The notes under the pieces are model-generated. The model was given only the letters and a program-made list of their open reading frames with translations. It ran no database searches and was not told the origin of the DNA. Shown here piece after piece: positions 8,820 through 17,923 of a DNA stretch of 64,000 nt. Where the stretch lies: positions 620,001 to 684,000 of the forward strand of contig NZ_FMZQ01000001.1 of the NCBI RefSeq assembly GCF_900102635.1, read 5' to 3'. Source of the stretch: Ectopseudomonas chengduensis. GTDB lineage: Bacteria; Pseudomonadota; Gammaproteobacteria; Pseudomonadales; Pseudomonadaceae. Made by a program: the position numbers and the translations under genes. Position 1 is the stretch's first letter, and each line of letters begins with the position of its first letter.

Positions 8820-10136
8820 ATGAAAGCCCCCTACTGGTTCCCGCAAAGTTTCTTCGCCCGCACCCTCTGGCTGGTGCTCGTGGTCGTACTGTTCTCCAAG
8901 GCGCTGACCCTGGTGTACCTGATGATGAACGAGGACGTGCTGGTCGACCGCCAGTACAGCCACGGTGCGGCGTTGACCTTGCGCGCCTACTGGGCAGCCA
9001 ATCCCGATGATCGCGACCATATCGCCCAGGCCGCCGGGCTCAAGCGCATCCCGCGGGACAAGGTACCGGCCAGTGAACAGCACTGGCCCTACAGCGAAAT
9101 CTTCCAGCGGCAGATGCAAACCGAGCTCGGCCCGGATACCGAAACCCGCGTGCGCGCGACCACGCCGCCAGCGCTGTGGGTGCGGGCGCCGAGTCTCGGC
9201 GATGGCTGGGTGCGGGTGCCGATGTATCCGCATCCGCTGCGCGGCCAGCGCATCTGGAGTGTGCTCGGCTGGTTCCTCGGTATCGGCCTGCTGTCCACGG
9301 CCGCCGCCTGGATCTTCGTGCGCCAGCTCAATGCGCCGCTCAAGCGCCTGGTCTATGCCGCTCGCCAGCTAGGCCAGGGGCGCAGCGTACGCCTGCCGGT
9401 GGGCGATACGCCAAGCGAGATGACCGAGGTGTACCGCGCCTTCAACCAGATGGCCGAGGACGTCGAGCAGGCCGGGCGCGAGCGCGAGCTGATGCTGGCC
9501 GGTGTTTCTCATGATCTGCGCACGCCGCTGACGCGTCTGCGCCTGGCCCTGGAATTCATGGACAACGATTCCGAACTGACCGAGGACATGGTGCGCGATA
9601 TCGAGGACATGGACGCCATCCTCGATCAGTTTCTCGCCTTCATCCGTGACGGGCGCGACGAGCCGGTGGAGGAGCTGGACTTCTCCGAACTGGTGCGCGA
9701 AACCCTGGCACCCTATAACCAGAACGGCGAGCGCGTGCGCCTGTGCCTGGAACCGATCCCGCCTTTCCCGCTGCGCCGTGTCTCGACCAAGCGCCTGCTC
9801 ACCAATCTGGTGGAGAACGCTCTCAATCATGGCGGTGGTGATGCTGTCGAGGTGGTCGCCAGCCTGGCCGGCGACCACAACGCACCTTATGTGGTGCTGA
9901 GCGTGCTGGACCGTGGCAACGGTATCGATCCGGCCGAGCTGGACAGCATCTTCAACCCCTTCATTCGCGGTGATCGGGCGCGTGGCGGGCGTGGCACCGG
10001 TCTGGGTCTGGCCATCGTCAAGCGCATCGCAGCTCTGCATGGTGGCAGCGTCGAGTTGCGCAACCGTTCCGGTGGCGGCCTTGAGGCGCGGGTGCGCCTG
10101 CCGCTCGGCCTGCTGTTGCCGCGCGACGCGGTGTAG
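8820..10136 (+). CDS. envZ: EnvZ-family sensor histidine kinase (EnvZ/AmgS)
   Basis: 438 residues. Two membrane helices (about 13-35 and 144-167) bracket a periplasmic region of about 105 residues. Then comes a HAMP segment (LNAPLKRLVYAARQLGQGR), the dimerisation/phosphoacceptor helix AGVSHDLRTPLTRLRLALEF with His231, and a HATPase domain (N box NLVENALNHGG, G1 VLDRGNGID, G2 GRGTGLGLAIV). It would phosphorylate and dephosphorylate the upstream regulator. ATG 8820 starts MKAPYWFPQSFF and is reached after the palindrome; an earlier in-frame ATG at 8775 would place repeat sequence inside the protein. No good Shine-Dalgarno is seen. Confidence 0.92.
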   Translation: MKAPYWFPQSFFARTLWLVLVVVLFSKALTLVYLMMNEDVLVDRQYSHGAALTLRAYWAANPDDRDHIAQAAGLKRIPRDKVPASEQHWPYSEIFQRQMQTELGPDTETRVRATTPPALWVRAPSLGDGWVRVPMYPHPLRGQRIWSVLGWFLGIGLLSTAAAWIFVRQLNAPLKRLVYAARQLGQGRSVRLPVGDTPSEMTEVYRAFNQMAEDVEQAGRERELMLAGVSHDLRTPLTRLRLALEFMDNDSELTEDMVRDIEDMDAILDQFLAFIRDGRDEPVEELDFSELVRETLAPYNQNGERVRLCLEPIPPFPLRRVSTKRLLTNLVENALNHGGGDAVEVVASLAGDHNAPYVVLSVLDRGNGIDPAELDSIFNPFIRGDRARGGRGTGLGLAIVKRIAALHGGSVELRNRSGGGLEARVRLPLGLLLPRDAV

Positions 10137-10237
10137 CTGACGACCGACCGTCCTGACGACGGTCAGGGTGCTGGCAATATGCTCCAAGCGCTCTGGCGCT
10201 GGGCTATGCTGTGCCAGCGCATCAACTCGAGGCCTGC

Positions 10238-13200
10238 ATGCCCGCCGCCTTCCCCGACCGCTTGCCCAACTGGACCTGGTGGCTGCCGCTGCCGATTTTC
10301 CATCTGGCAACCTGGATTTCCCTGGCGACCCGTCTGAATGACGGGGTGGCATTGTGTTACCTGCCCTTGGTGCTCGGCCTTGCCCTGTGCCTGTGGTGGG
10401 GGCCGCGGGTGCTGCCTGCGTTGTACCTCAATGCCCTGATCAGCGTGCCGCTCTGGGGTCTGCCCTGGGCGTGGGCGCCGCTCTACGGCCTGCCGGAAAC
10501 CACTGCCGTTGCTCTGGGCTGGTGGCTGTTGCGGCGTCAGCCTTTCGATCCTGCCCTGGGACGTTTGAGCGATCTGCTGAGATTTTTTGCCTTCGCTGTG
10601 TTGATGCCGAGTGCCCTGGTGGCGCTCGGCTTGCAGAGCAACCTCTGGCTGACCGGTTTTCAGGCCAGCGAGCAGTGGGCGCAGGACAGCCTGGCGATCT
10701 GGTTGAGCGACACCATCAATATGCTCGCCCTGACGGCGCCTGTGCTGGCGTACGGCACCCCGCTGCTGCGGGCGCGCGGCTGGACCCGCGAGCCGCTGGT
10801 AGATAGCGCGCCGACGCTGAGCATCAGTCGTTCGCCAGGTGGTTGGCTGTTGGCGACAGGCGTATTTCTGGTGCTGATGCTGCTCAGCGCCAGCCTGCCG
10901 GCTCAGCTCGCCCTACCGCTGCTTGGCCTGAGCATGTTGGTACTGGCGCTGCGGCACGCCTTTGCCGGTGCTCTGTATGGGGTGCTGCTGGTGTACGCCG
11001 CGACCCTGCCGCTACCGCTACTGCGCGGCAGTCCGAGTTTCGGTGAGCTGGATCTGCAGCGTAGCCAGTTGCATTTCGCCGTCATGCTGCTGATGGGCGC
11101 CACCTTGCTGGTGGGCCGGGCGCTCAGCGATCTGCGTCAGGCGCTGGCGCGCAGCGCGCAGATGCAGCAGCAACTGGCCCGTGCCAACCTGGCGATGGAG
11201 GCCAGCCCGCTTGGCGTGACCATTGCCGATGCGCGCCAGGTCGATACGCCATTGGTGTACTGCAATGCCGCATTCAGCCAGATAACCGGCTACAGCGCCG
11301 AGGAGGCGCTGGGGCGCAACTGCCGTTTCCTGCTCGGCCAGGATCGCGCCCAACTGGAGCTGCAACCATTGCGCCGTGCCCTGCGAGAAGGGCGCAGTGG
11401 CCACGCGGTGGTGCGCAACTATCGCAAGGACGGCAAGCCGTTCTGGAACGAGGTGGTATTGGCGCCGATGCGCGACGGGGAGGGCATCAGCCATTTCGTC
11501 GGGCTGCAGCATGATGTCACCGAGCGTGTCGAGCTGGCGGCCAAGGTCGAGCTGCAGCGTGCGCAATTACTGCGTCAGAGCCATCTGTTCAGCCAGACCG
11601 AAGACATCGCCAACCTGGGCGGCTGGGTGCTGGAGATCAGCGACTACGGCATGTTCTGGAGCGATGGCTGCTACCGCATCGTCGAACGCGACATTCATCT
11701 TGGGCCGCCGAATCTCGAGCAGGCGCTGCATTACTTCGACACGCCGAGCCAGACGCTGATCATGCAGACCCTGCAGGCAGCCTTGAGCGGGATGGATGAT
11801 CTGGATATCGAGGTGCGCCTGGCCGCGCGTCTGGGCGGACGCCTGGTGCGCCTGCGTGGCATGGCCGAGCGCAATCAGGACGGTAGCCTGGTGCGCATCT
11901 ATGGCGTGGTGCAGGACATCAGCGAGCGCAAACGCACCGAGTCGCAACTGCGCGAGCGTGACGAGCGGCTGCGCCTGTTCTTCGAGGCGCCGCTGATCGG
12001 CATGGCACTGACCACCCAGAGCTTTGGCTGGGAGGAGGTCAACCAGAAGCTGTGCAGCATCCTCGGCCGCAGTCGAGACGCATTGCTCGCCTGCAGTTGG
12101 CAGCAGCTGTCGCACCCGGACGATCTGCCGATCGAGCAGGCCCATGTGGAGCAGGTGCTGCTGGGTAGCAGCGATGGCTTCGAGATGGACAAGCGCTTTC
12201 TGCGTGCCGATGGTTTGGTGGTCTTCACCCGTGTCAGCCTGCGCGCCGTGCGCGGTGGTGGTGGCCGGCAGACGCTGTTCCTGCTGCTGGTCGAGGACAT
12301 CAGTGCGCGGCGTGAGGCCGAGGCGCGCTACCGAACACTGGTCGAGCACGCGCCTGAGGCGATCTTGCTGTTCGACCCGGAGGGCGGCATCGTCGAGTGC
12401 AACGAGAACGCCCTGCGTCTGTTTCGTTATCGCCGCGATGAGCTGCTCGGCCGCTCGATTCAAAGCATCAGCCCGCTGCGTCAGGCTGATGGTCGGCTGT
12501 CCTCCCGCGCCGGCAAGGCCTTCCTGCGCCGCGCCATTGCCGGTGATGCGCCGGTGTTCGAATGGAGCCATCGCGACAGCGGCGGTCGCCAGTTGCCCTG
12601 CGAGGTGCGCCTGGTGCGCATGCCAGGGGAGAGCCTGCTGATTCGCGCCAGCGTCACCGATATCTCCGAACGTCAGCGTTACCAGCGCGAGATCGAGCGC
12701 CTGGCCTACAGCGACGAGCTCACTGGCCTACCCAATCGCCGCCTGCTGCTCGATCGCCTGCAGCACGCCATGGATCGCGAGAATCGTGAGGGCAGCCTGG
12801 GCGCGCTGCTGTTCATCGATCTGGATCACTTCAAGACGGTCAACGATAGCCTCGGTCATCTGGTTGGCGATGCCCTTCTGGTCGAAGTGACCACACGCCT
12901 GGCTCGTGAGCTGCGCACTGAAGATACCCTGGCGCGTCTCGGCGGTGACGAGTTCGTGGTGCTGCTCGAAGCGCTGGGCCATGAACCGCAAGCGGTTGCC
13001 GAGCAGGCCGCAGCAGTGGGCGAGAAATTGCTGCGCGGCCTGCACGGCAGTTGCCTGATCGACGGCCATGAGCTGGCGATCAGCGCCAGTATCGGCATCG
13101 CCCTGCACCCGCTGGGCCTGCAACAGGCCTCGGACATTCTCAAGCAGGCCGATACCGCCATGTACCGGGCCAAGCATGCCGGGCGCAATGCCCTGCATTT

Positions 13201-14002
13201 CTTCGCCCCGGAGATGCAGGTTGCCATCGACCAACGCCTGCAGTTGCAGAGCGAGTTGCGCCAGGCCATCGCGCGCCAGCAACTGCAGCTGGTGTTCCAG
13301 CCGCAACTGATGCTGGCTGACAACAGCGTGGCGGGTGCCGAGGTGTTGCTGCGCTGGATGCACCCAGAGCGTGGTGAGATCGGTCCGGATCAGTTCATTC
13401 CCCTGGCCGAGGAAACCGGGCTGATCCAGGACATTGGCCAGTGGGTGCTGGAGCAGGCCTGTGCGGCGCTGGCGCGCTGGCAGGCGCAATGGCCGCAACT
13501 GGTGCTGGCGGTCAATCTCAGCCCGCGTGAACTGCGTCAGGCTGGCTGCGTGGAACGTGTCGAGCAGTGCCTGCGTGATCACGCCGTGCCGGCCCAGTCG
13601 CTGGAGCTGGAAATCACCGAGGGCGTGTTACTCGAAGATGTCGAGCGCTGCATCGGCAACATGCAGCAGCTCAAGGCGCAGGGCGTGCGCTTCGCCATCG
13701 ACGACTTCGGTACCGGCTACTCGTCGCTCACTTACCTCAAACGTCTGCCGCTGGACCGGCTGAAGATCGACCGCAGCTTCGTCGCCGATCTCGACGGTGA
13801 AGCGAGTGGGCGCATGCTGGTGCAGACCATCCTGATGATCGCGCGCAACCTGGGCCTGGAGTGCGTGGCCGAAGGTATCGAACACGACAGCCAGCTGGCG
13901 CTGCTGCGTGAGCAGGATTGTGCCCTCGGGCAGGGTTATCTGTTCGGCAAACCGATGGTCGAGGCCGAGTTTCTCGCCTGGATGCAGTCGCGCCAGCGCT
14001 GA
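10238..14002 (+). CDS. MASE1-LOV-PAS-GGDEF-EAL c-di-GMP signalling protein
   Basis: 1254 residues. About 5-300: hydrophobic MASE1-type membrane sensor. About 318-432: a LOV domain with GRNCRFLLGQ (Cys362), NYRKDGKPFWN (Asn394, Asn404) and GLQ (Gln424), the +32, +42 and +62 spacing of flavin-binding LOV domains such as YtvA. About 435-570, 570-690 and 690-810: further PAS domains. GGDEF at 902-906 is intact, with an RTED inhibitory site five residues before it. The C-terminal EAL domain reads EVL (Glu1035) and keeps DDFGTGYSS. It therefore probably makes and/or degrades c-di-GMP under blue light or redox control; net activity is unknown. ATG 10238 preferred over GTG 10211. It converges on ldcA-rimK-rimB. 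Confidence 0.88.
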   Translation: MPAAFPDRLPNWTWWLPLPIFHLATWISLATRLNDGVALCYLPLVLGLALCLWWGPRVLPALYLNALISVPLWGLPWAWAPLYGLPETTAVALGWWLLRRQPFDPALGRLSDLLRFFAFAVLMPSALVALGLQSNLWLTGFQASEQWAQDSLAIWLSDTINMLALTAPVLAYGTPLLRARGWTREPLVDSAPTLSISRSPGGWLLATGVFLVLMLLSASLPAQLALPLLGLSMLVLALRHAFAGALYGVLLVYAATLPLPLLRGSPSFGELDLQRSQLHFAVMLLMGATLLVGRALSDLRQALARSAQMQQQLARANLAMEASPLGVTIADARQVDTPLVYCNAAFSQITGYSAEEALGRNCRFLLGQDRAQLELQPLRRALREGRSGHAVVRNYRKDGKPFWNEVVLAPMRDGEGISHFVGLQHDVTERVELAAKVELQRAQLLRQSHLFSQTEDIANLGGWVLEISDYGMFWSDGCYRIVERDIHLGPPNLEQALHYFDTPSQTLIMQTLQAALSGMDDLDIEVRLAARLGGRLVRLRGMAERNQDGSLVRIYGVVQDISERKRTESQLRERDERLRLFFEAPLIGMALTTQSFGWEEVNQKLCSILGRSRDALLACSWQQLSHPDDLPIEQAHVEQVLLGSSDGFEMDKRFLRADGLVVFTRVSLRAVRGGGGRQTLFLLLVEDISARREAEARYRTLVEHAPEAILLFDPEGGIVECNENALRLFRYRRDELLGRSIQSISPLRQADGRLSSRAGKAFLRRAIAGDAPVFEWSHRDSGGRQLPCEVRLVRMPGESLLIRASVTDISERQRYQREIERLAYSDELTGLPNRRLLLDRLQHAMDRENREGSLGALLFIDLDHFKTVNDSLGHLVGDALLVEVTTRLARELRTEDTLARLGGDEFVVLLEALGHEPQAVAEQAAAVGEKLLRGLHGSCLIDGHELAISASIGIALHPLGLQQASDILKQADTAMYRAKHAGRNALHFFAPEMQVAIDQRLQLQSELRQAIARQQLQLVFQPQLMLADNSVAGAEVLLRWMHPERGEIGPDQFIPLAEETGLIQDIGQWVLEQACAALARWQAQWPQLVLAVNLSPRELRQAGCVERVEQCLRDHAVPAQSLELEITEGVLLEDVERCIGNMQQLKAQGVRFAIDDFGTGYSSLTYLKRLPLDRLKIDRSFVADLDGEASGRMLVQTILMIARNLGLECVAEGIEHDSQLALLREQDCALGQGYLFGKPMVEAEFLAWMQSRQR

Positions 14003-14008
14003 GGTGGC

Positions 14009-14905
14009 CTACCAGCTCAGGCTGCTAGCGCTCAGTCGCGCCTGCTGACCGTAGGGCCAGGGGAAGTTGCTGTCGCCATGCCCGCTCGGCAGGTCGGCGT
14101 ACAGGGCGATGCCCAGCGGCGCCAGGTATTCGGCAATGATCTGCTCCAGGCTATGGTGCACGCCGCGCCGCGGGCAGTCGGTGAAACTGCCCAGGCACAC
14201 CGCACGCGGGCGCTTGCCGGCGAAGCTGTGCAGCAGTTGCCAGAGACTGCGCTCCAGGCGGTAGTAGGGCTCGCCGACGTCCTCCAGAATCAGGATCGAA
14301 TCCTCGGCCAGACGCAGCTCGGCATGGGTGCCGCAGACGCTGGCCAGGGCCGTCAGGTTGCCGCCCTGCAAGGTGCCCTCGATGACATGTTGCGGGCCGC
14401 TGATATGCCGCAGTGGCAGTTGCCGGTGCTGGCCCTTGAGCAGGCTCCACAGCGCCTGCATCGAGGCCAGGCGTTCACGCTGGCCGCCGGGCGCCGACAG
14501 CACCTGATGGCCGAGCGCCGTGGCCACCGGCCCATGAATGGCTGGCAGACCCTGCTGCGCAAAGGCTTCGAGCAGAATCGACAGATCGGAGAAACCGATC
14601 AGCGGGCGCGGGCTGGCCAGGCGCAGCAGCGCCCAGTCGATATCCGCCACCAGTTGTGCACAACCATAGCCGCCACGCAGGCACCAGACGGCGCTGATAT
14701 CCGGCAGGCTGAAGGCCTGGTGCAGATCTTCCAGGCGTTGCTCCGGCGTGCCGGCCAGGTAGCGATGGCGGGCGCGCACGTGCTGGCCCAGGTGGTAGCG
14801 GATACCCAGCACGTCGAGCTGCGCCAGGGTCGCCTCGAGCACGTCTTCGGCGATGGCAGAGGCCGGCGCGATCAGCGCCAGGCGACCGTCGAACACTGGG
14901 CTCAT
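14009..14905 (-). CDS. ldcA: Muramoyltetrapeptide L,D-carboxypeptidase
   Basis: 298 residues, S66 family. The nucleophile motif GFSDLS (for GYSDxT), the mid-protein Glu in [15 protein letters not shown] and the late His in [12 protein letters not shown] give the Ser-Glu-His set known for P. aeruginosa Ldc[10 protein letters not shown] is also typical. Predicted role: cytoplasmic removal of the terminal D-Ala from recycled murein tetrapeptide. Its ATG overlaps the rimK stop (ATGA, 14902-14905), making it the third gene of a rimB-rimK-ldcA transcript. It is convergent with the LOV/GGDEF/EAL gene, with only six bases between stops. Confidence 0.92.
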   Translation of the reverse strand: MSPVFDGRLALIAPASAIAEDVLEATLAQLDVLGIRYHLGQHVRARHRYLAGTPEQRLEDLHQAFSLPDISAVWCLRGGYGCAQLVADIDWALLRLASPRPLIGFSDLSILLEAFAQQGLPAIHGPVATALGHQVLSAPGGQRERLASMQALWSLLKGQHRQLPLRHISGPQHVIEGTLQGGNLTALASVCGTHAELRLAEDSILILEDVGEPYYRLERSLWQLLHSFAGKRPRAVCLGSFTDCPRRGVHHSLEQIIAEYLAPLGIALYADLPSGHGDSNFPWPYGQQARLSASSLSW

Positions 14906-15807
14906 CCGCGCCCCTTGGTGCGGGTCTGCCCGGGTTCGGCGTACTTTTCCAGGTGTTCGACGATGATCCCGGCGACGTCCTTGCCGGTGGTGGTCTCGAT
15001 GCCTTCCAGGCCGGGCGAGGAGTTCACTTCCATCACCAGCGGACCGTGGTTGGAGCGCAGGATGTCCACCCCGGCAACGTTCAGGCCCATCACGCGGGCT
15101 GCGCGTACAGCGGTCATGCGCTCTTCCGGGGTGATCTTGATCAGGCTGGCGCTGCCGCCGCGATGCAGGTTGGAGCGGAACTCGCCGGCCTTTGCCTGGC
15201 GCTTCATCGCCGCGATCACCTTGTCGCCGACCACGAAGCAGCGAATGTCGGCGCCGCCGGCTTCCTGAATGTATTCCTGAACCATGATGTCCTGCTTGAG
15301 GCCGAGGAAGGCCTCGATCACCGACTCGGCCGCCTTGTGCGTTTCGGCCAGTACCACGCCCATGCCCTGGGTGCCTTCCAGCACCTTGATCACCAGCGGT
15401 GCACCGCCAACCATCTGGATCAGGTCGGGAATGTCGTCCGGGGAGTGGGCGAAGCCGGTCACCGGCAGGCCGATGCCCTTGCGCGACAACAGTTGCAAGG
15501 CGCGCAGCTTGTCGCGCGAGCGGCTGATGGCCACCGACTCGTTGAGCGGGTAGACGCCCATCATCTCGAACTGGCGCAGCACCGCGCAGCCATAGAAGGT
15601 CACCGAGGCGCCGATACGCGGGATCACCGCATCGAAGCCGTCCATGGCCTGGCCGCGATAGTGGATCTGCGGTTTGTGGCTGGCGATGTTCATGTAGGCG
15701 CGCAGGGTGTCGATCACCACCATTTCATGGCCCCGTTGCTGGCCGGCCTCCACCAGACGGCGGGTGGAATACAGGCGCGGGTTGCGCGACAGCACGGCGA
15801 TCTTCAT
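14902..15807 (-). CDS. rimK: Ribosomal protein S6 glutamate ligase
   Basis: 301 residues, an ATP-grasp ligase that starts [17 protein letters not shown]. Visible motifs: [31 protein letters not shown] (nucleotide grasp), [17 protein letters not shown] and [12 protein letters not shown] (metal-binding Glu-x-Asn). Known role: addition of glutamates to the C-terminus of ribosomal protein S6, altering the translated proteome; in P. fluorescens RimK is modulated by c-di-GMP, RimA and RimB. ATG 15807 overlaps the rimB stop by four bases, so the pair is coupled. The open frame extends upstream inside rimB, but only this start fits the family length. Confidence 0.95.
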   Translation of the reverse strand: MKIAVLSRNPRLYSTRRLVEAGQQRGHEMVVIDTLRAYMNIASHKPQIHYRGQAMDGFDAVIPRIGASVTFYGCAVLRQFEMMGVYPLNESVAISRSRDKLRALQLLSRKGIGLPVTGFAHSPDDIPDLIQMVGGAPLVIKVLEGTQGMGVVLAETHKAAESVIEAFLGLKQDIMVQEYIQEAGGADIRCFVVGDKVIAAMKRQAKAGEFRSNLHRGGSASLIKITPEERMTAVRAARVMGLNVAGVDILRSNHGPLVMEVNSSPGLEGIETTTGKDVAGIIVEHLEKYAEPGQTRTKGRG

Positions 15808-16301
15808 TGGGCACCTGGAAGGGACGAGGAGAGTGAGGGTTTGTCCTGCACATAGCTGAGTGCCGGATTGACCACCAGTTGGCCGGTGATCAGCGCCTTG
15901 GAGCCGAGTAGTACGCGATAACGCATGGTCTTGCGACAGGCCAGGGTGAACTCCACCGGCCACAGACGATCGCCGAGGGCCAGGTGCGTGCGGATCACGT
16001 AGCGGCTCTGCGCCTGGCCGTTGGAGCTCTTGATGCGTTTGACCGAGACCATCTGCGCCTCGCAGCGATGACGGCGTTGCACCTGGGTGCCGAGGTAGGC
16101 GGTGAAACGCACCCAGTCCTCGCCGTCCTTCTGAAACGGCTGGATATCGCTGGCGTGCAGGCTCGAAGTGCTGGCGCCGGTGTCGATCTTGGCACGCAGG
16201 CCGATGATGCCGAGCTCTGGCAGATTGATCCACTCACGCAGGCCGATCACGCTGAGCTGGTCGAAAGTCTTCAAGGTGAGAGTGTCCCCTGCGGCCGACA
16301 A
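15804..16301 (-). CDS. rimB: Retropepsin-like RimB protease
   Basis: 165 residues. [16 protein letters not shown] is the aspartic-protease-like DTGA motif of the ATP-dependent zinc protease/RimB family. Later [12 protein letters not shown] matches its second conserved block. It is the first gene of the rimB-rimK-ldcA unit. In P. fluorescens RimB is described as acting with RimK in S6 modification. The start is uncertain: TTG 16301 gives MSAAGDTL, while a second TTG at 16274 would give a protein starting MKTFDQLS and is preceded by AGGGG. No ATG is available in frame. The divergent neighbour is hslR. Confidence 0.85.
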   Translation of the reverse strand: MSAAGDTLTLKTFDQLSVIGLREWINLPELGIIGLRAKIDTGASTSSLHASDIQPFQKDGEDWVRFTAYLGTQVQRRHRCEAQMVSVKRIKSSNGQAQSRYVIRTHLALGDRLWPVEFTLACRKTMRYRVLLGSKALITGQLVVNPALSYVQDKPSLSSSLPGAQ

Positions 16302-16387
16302 AGCCTATGATTTCGCGCATTCTAGTTGTGTCGTGTGACAACTGCATCTGCCGTGCGTGCGAATACCTGAACCCTTCAGAGAGTGAG

Positions 16388-16816
16388 ATGAGCGAAAAAG
16401 ACGACGACAAGATCCGCCTGGACAAATGGCTGTGGGCGGCACGCTTCTTCAAGACACGTGCCCTGTGCAAGGCGGCTATAGAAGGAGGCAAGGTCCATCA
16501 TCGTGGCGAGCGCTGCAAGCCGGGCAAGGAACCGAAGATCGGCGACGAATACGTGCTGCGCACCGGTTTCGATGAACGCACCGTGGTCGTGTTGGCGCTA
16601 TCCTGCGTCCGCCGCGGCGCGCCCGAGGCGCAACTGCTGTATCGCGAGACGGAAGAAAGTATCGCTCGCCGCGAGCAGGCTGCGGCGATGCGCAAGGCTG
16701 GCGCCGTGGGTATGCAGACCGATGGTCGGCCGAGCAAGAAGCAGCGCCGGCAGATCCATCAGTTCAACGAACAGCAGGCAGGTGGTCTGCGCCACCCCTG
16801 GGCGGATGAGGATTAG
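16388..16816 (+). CDS. hslR: Heat-shock protein 15 (ribosome-associated)
   Basis: 142 residues. The S4 RNA-binding fold is clear: IRLDKWLWAARFFKTRALCKAAIEGGKVHHRG (in parts), followed by a basic tail rich in Lys/Arg/Gln (RPSKKQRRQIHQ, about residues 118-130). Known role: binds free 50S subunits carrying a nascent chain after heat shock and helps recycle them. ATG 16388 follows GAGTGAG; longer readings run into non-conserved sequence. It neighbours the redox chaperone gene hslO further downstream, with a PAP2 gene between, the usual Pseudomonas order. Confidence 0.93.
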   Translation: MSEKDDDKIRLDKWLWAARFFKTRALCKAAIEGGKVHHRGERCKPGKEPKIGDEYVLRTGFDERTVVVLALSCVRRGAPEAQLLYRETEESIARREQAAAMRKAGAVGMQTDGRPSKKQRRQIHQFNEQQAGGLRHPWADED

Positions 16817-16848
16817 GCGCAAGCCTGTGGGAGCGAGTCGCGTTGTTT

Positions 16849-16906
16849 GTAGCCCGGATGAAATCCGGGGAATCATATCGACCCTCCCGGATTGCATCCG
16901 GGCTAC
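16849..16906. repeat. REP-like palindrome, GTAGCCCGGATG family
   Basis: Arms GTAGCCCGGATGAAATCCGG and CCGGATTGCATCCGGGCTAC, between the convergent hslR and PAP2 genes; the repeat ends five bases before the PAP2 stop. Confidence 0.75.
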
Positions 16907-16911
16907 CCGGT

Positions 16912-17706
16912 TCAGCGCCCGCTGACGATGCTCATGCGGCCCAGCAGAGGCAGATTGGCCAGGCGCGAGGTAATAGGCAGGGTAATCTTCTCCAGCCATT
17001 CGCTGGCGCGATAACCCAGCGGGGTGTAGCAGCTCCAGGCCAGGGCCAGCAGGCTGAGGAATACGCCGCCGACGAAGGCATCCGCCCCCCAGTGGGCACC
17101 GGCCACCAGGCGCGGCAGGATGCCGATCACGGTAATCGCCCAGACCAGCAGCAGGCGCCAGCTGCGGGCGAAGAACGTCATGAAGTAGGCCCAGATCAGC
17201 AGCACCGAGGCGTGGTCACCGGGGAAGCTGCGGCTGGCGCTGTCCTTCAGGTCCCAGCGCTCTTCCCAAGCCGGGAACATCTCGGTCAGACGTGCGCTGC
17301 CTTCTACCACCAGCGACGGACTGGCATGCTGCCAACCCATGTATTCGACCAGATCGGCGAACAGTACGCGCATCAGCAGCATGACTGTCAGAGCAATGAG
17401 AAAGGCGAACAGGGCCCGACGCACCTGGGCACCGGTGAAGATCAGATCGGCCTTGAGCATCACTGCCAGCATCACCACCCCGACACCCGCATCCACTGGG
17501 CGCATGCTGCCGATGGCCCAGACGTGTGCCCACAGGCCGCCCGCATGTACTGGATCGTTGAGCAGCGTGAACAGCCACAGGTCGAAGGCGTCCCACAACT
17601 CGCGAGTGGGCTGCCACAGCCAACTGACGAGCAGCACGATAGCTGCGACATGGCAGACCAGCATGGCGCGTGGCTGCCAGTGACGATTGATGAACGTGCT
17701 CGACAT
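16912..17706 (-). CDS. PAP2-family membrane phosphatase
   Basis: 264 residues with about five or six membrane helices. The phosphatase signature is present in a common variant: KDSASRSFPGDHASV supplies motif C2 (Ser-x-x-x-Gly-Asp-His), and PRLVAGAHWGADAFVGG supplies motif C3 (Arg, His, Asp). Likely reaction: hydrolysis or transfer of a lipid phosphate at the periplasmic face, possibly on lipid A, undecaprenyl or phosphatidyl substrates; which one cannot be read here. ATG 17706 has AGAGGG upstream; an in-frame ATG at 17745 is less well supported. It is divergent from hslO. Confidence 0.85.
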   Translation of the reverse strand: MSSTFINRHWQPRAMLVCHVAAIVLLVSWLWQPTRELWDAFDLWLFTLLNDPVHAGGLWAHVWAIGSMRPVDAGVGVVMLAVMLKADLIFTGAQVRRALFAFLIALTVMLLMRVLFADLVEYMGWQHASPSLVVEGSARLTEMFPAWEERWDLKDSASRSFPGDHASVLLIWAYFMTFFARSWRLLLVWAITVIGILPRLVAGAHWGADAFVGGVFLSLLALAWSCYTPLGYRASEWLEKITLPITSRLANLPLLGRMSIVSGR

Positions 17707-17923
17707 GGAAGATCCCTCTGCAAATATGTGACAAGCCTTACCCAAGGCGCGCGGATGATAGGCAGTGCTGGCGGCAGTACAAGGGCAGCAGTGCGGCCGT
17801 TCAGTCGAGGTTCAGGGGCTGGCTCTTGCTGTGTGAGCAGGTGCACATGACGGTCGGGCCTTGGATGTGATGGCGTTTGTGCATAAAATCGCCAGCCTTT
17901 TTACAGACCCTGGGCCAGCCGCC

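Noticed and set aside
11190..12670. Treating all PAS domains of the large c-di-GMP protein as LOV
   Set aside because: Only the first shows the Cys and Asn/Gln set; the later three lack a Cys in the equivalent motif.
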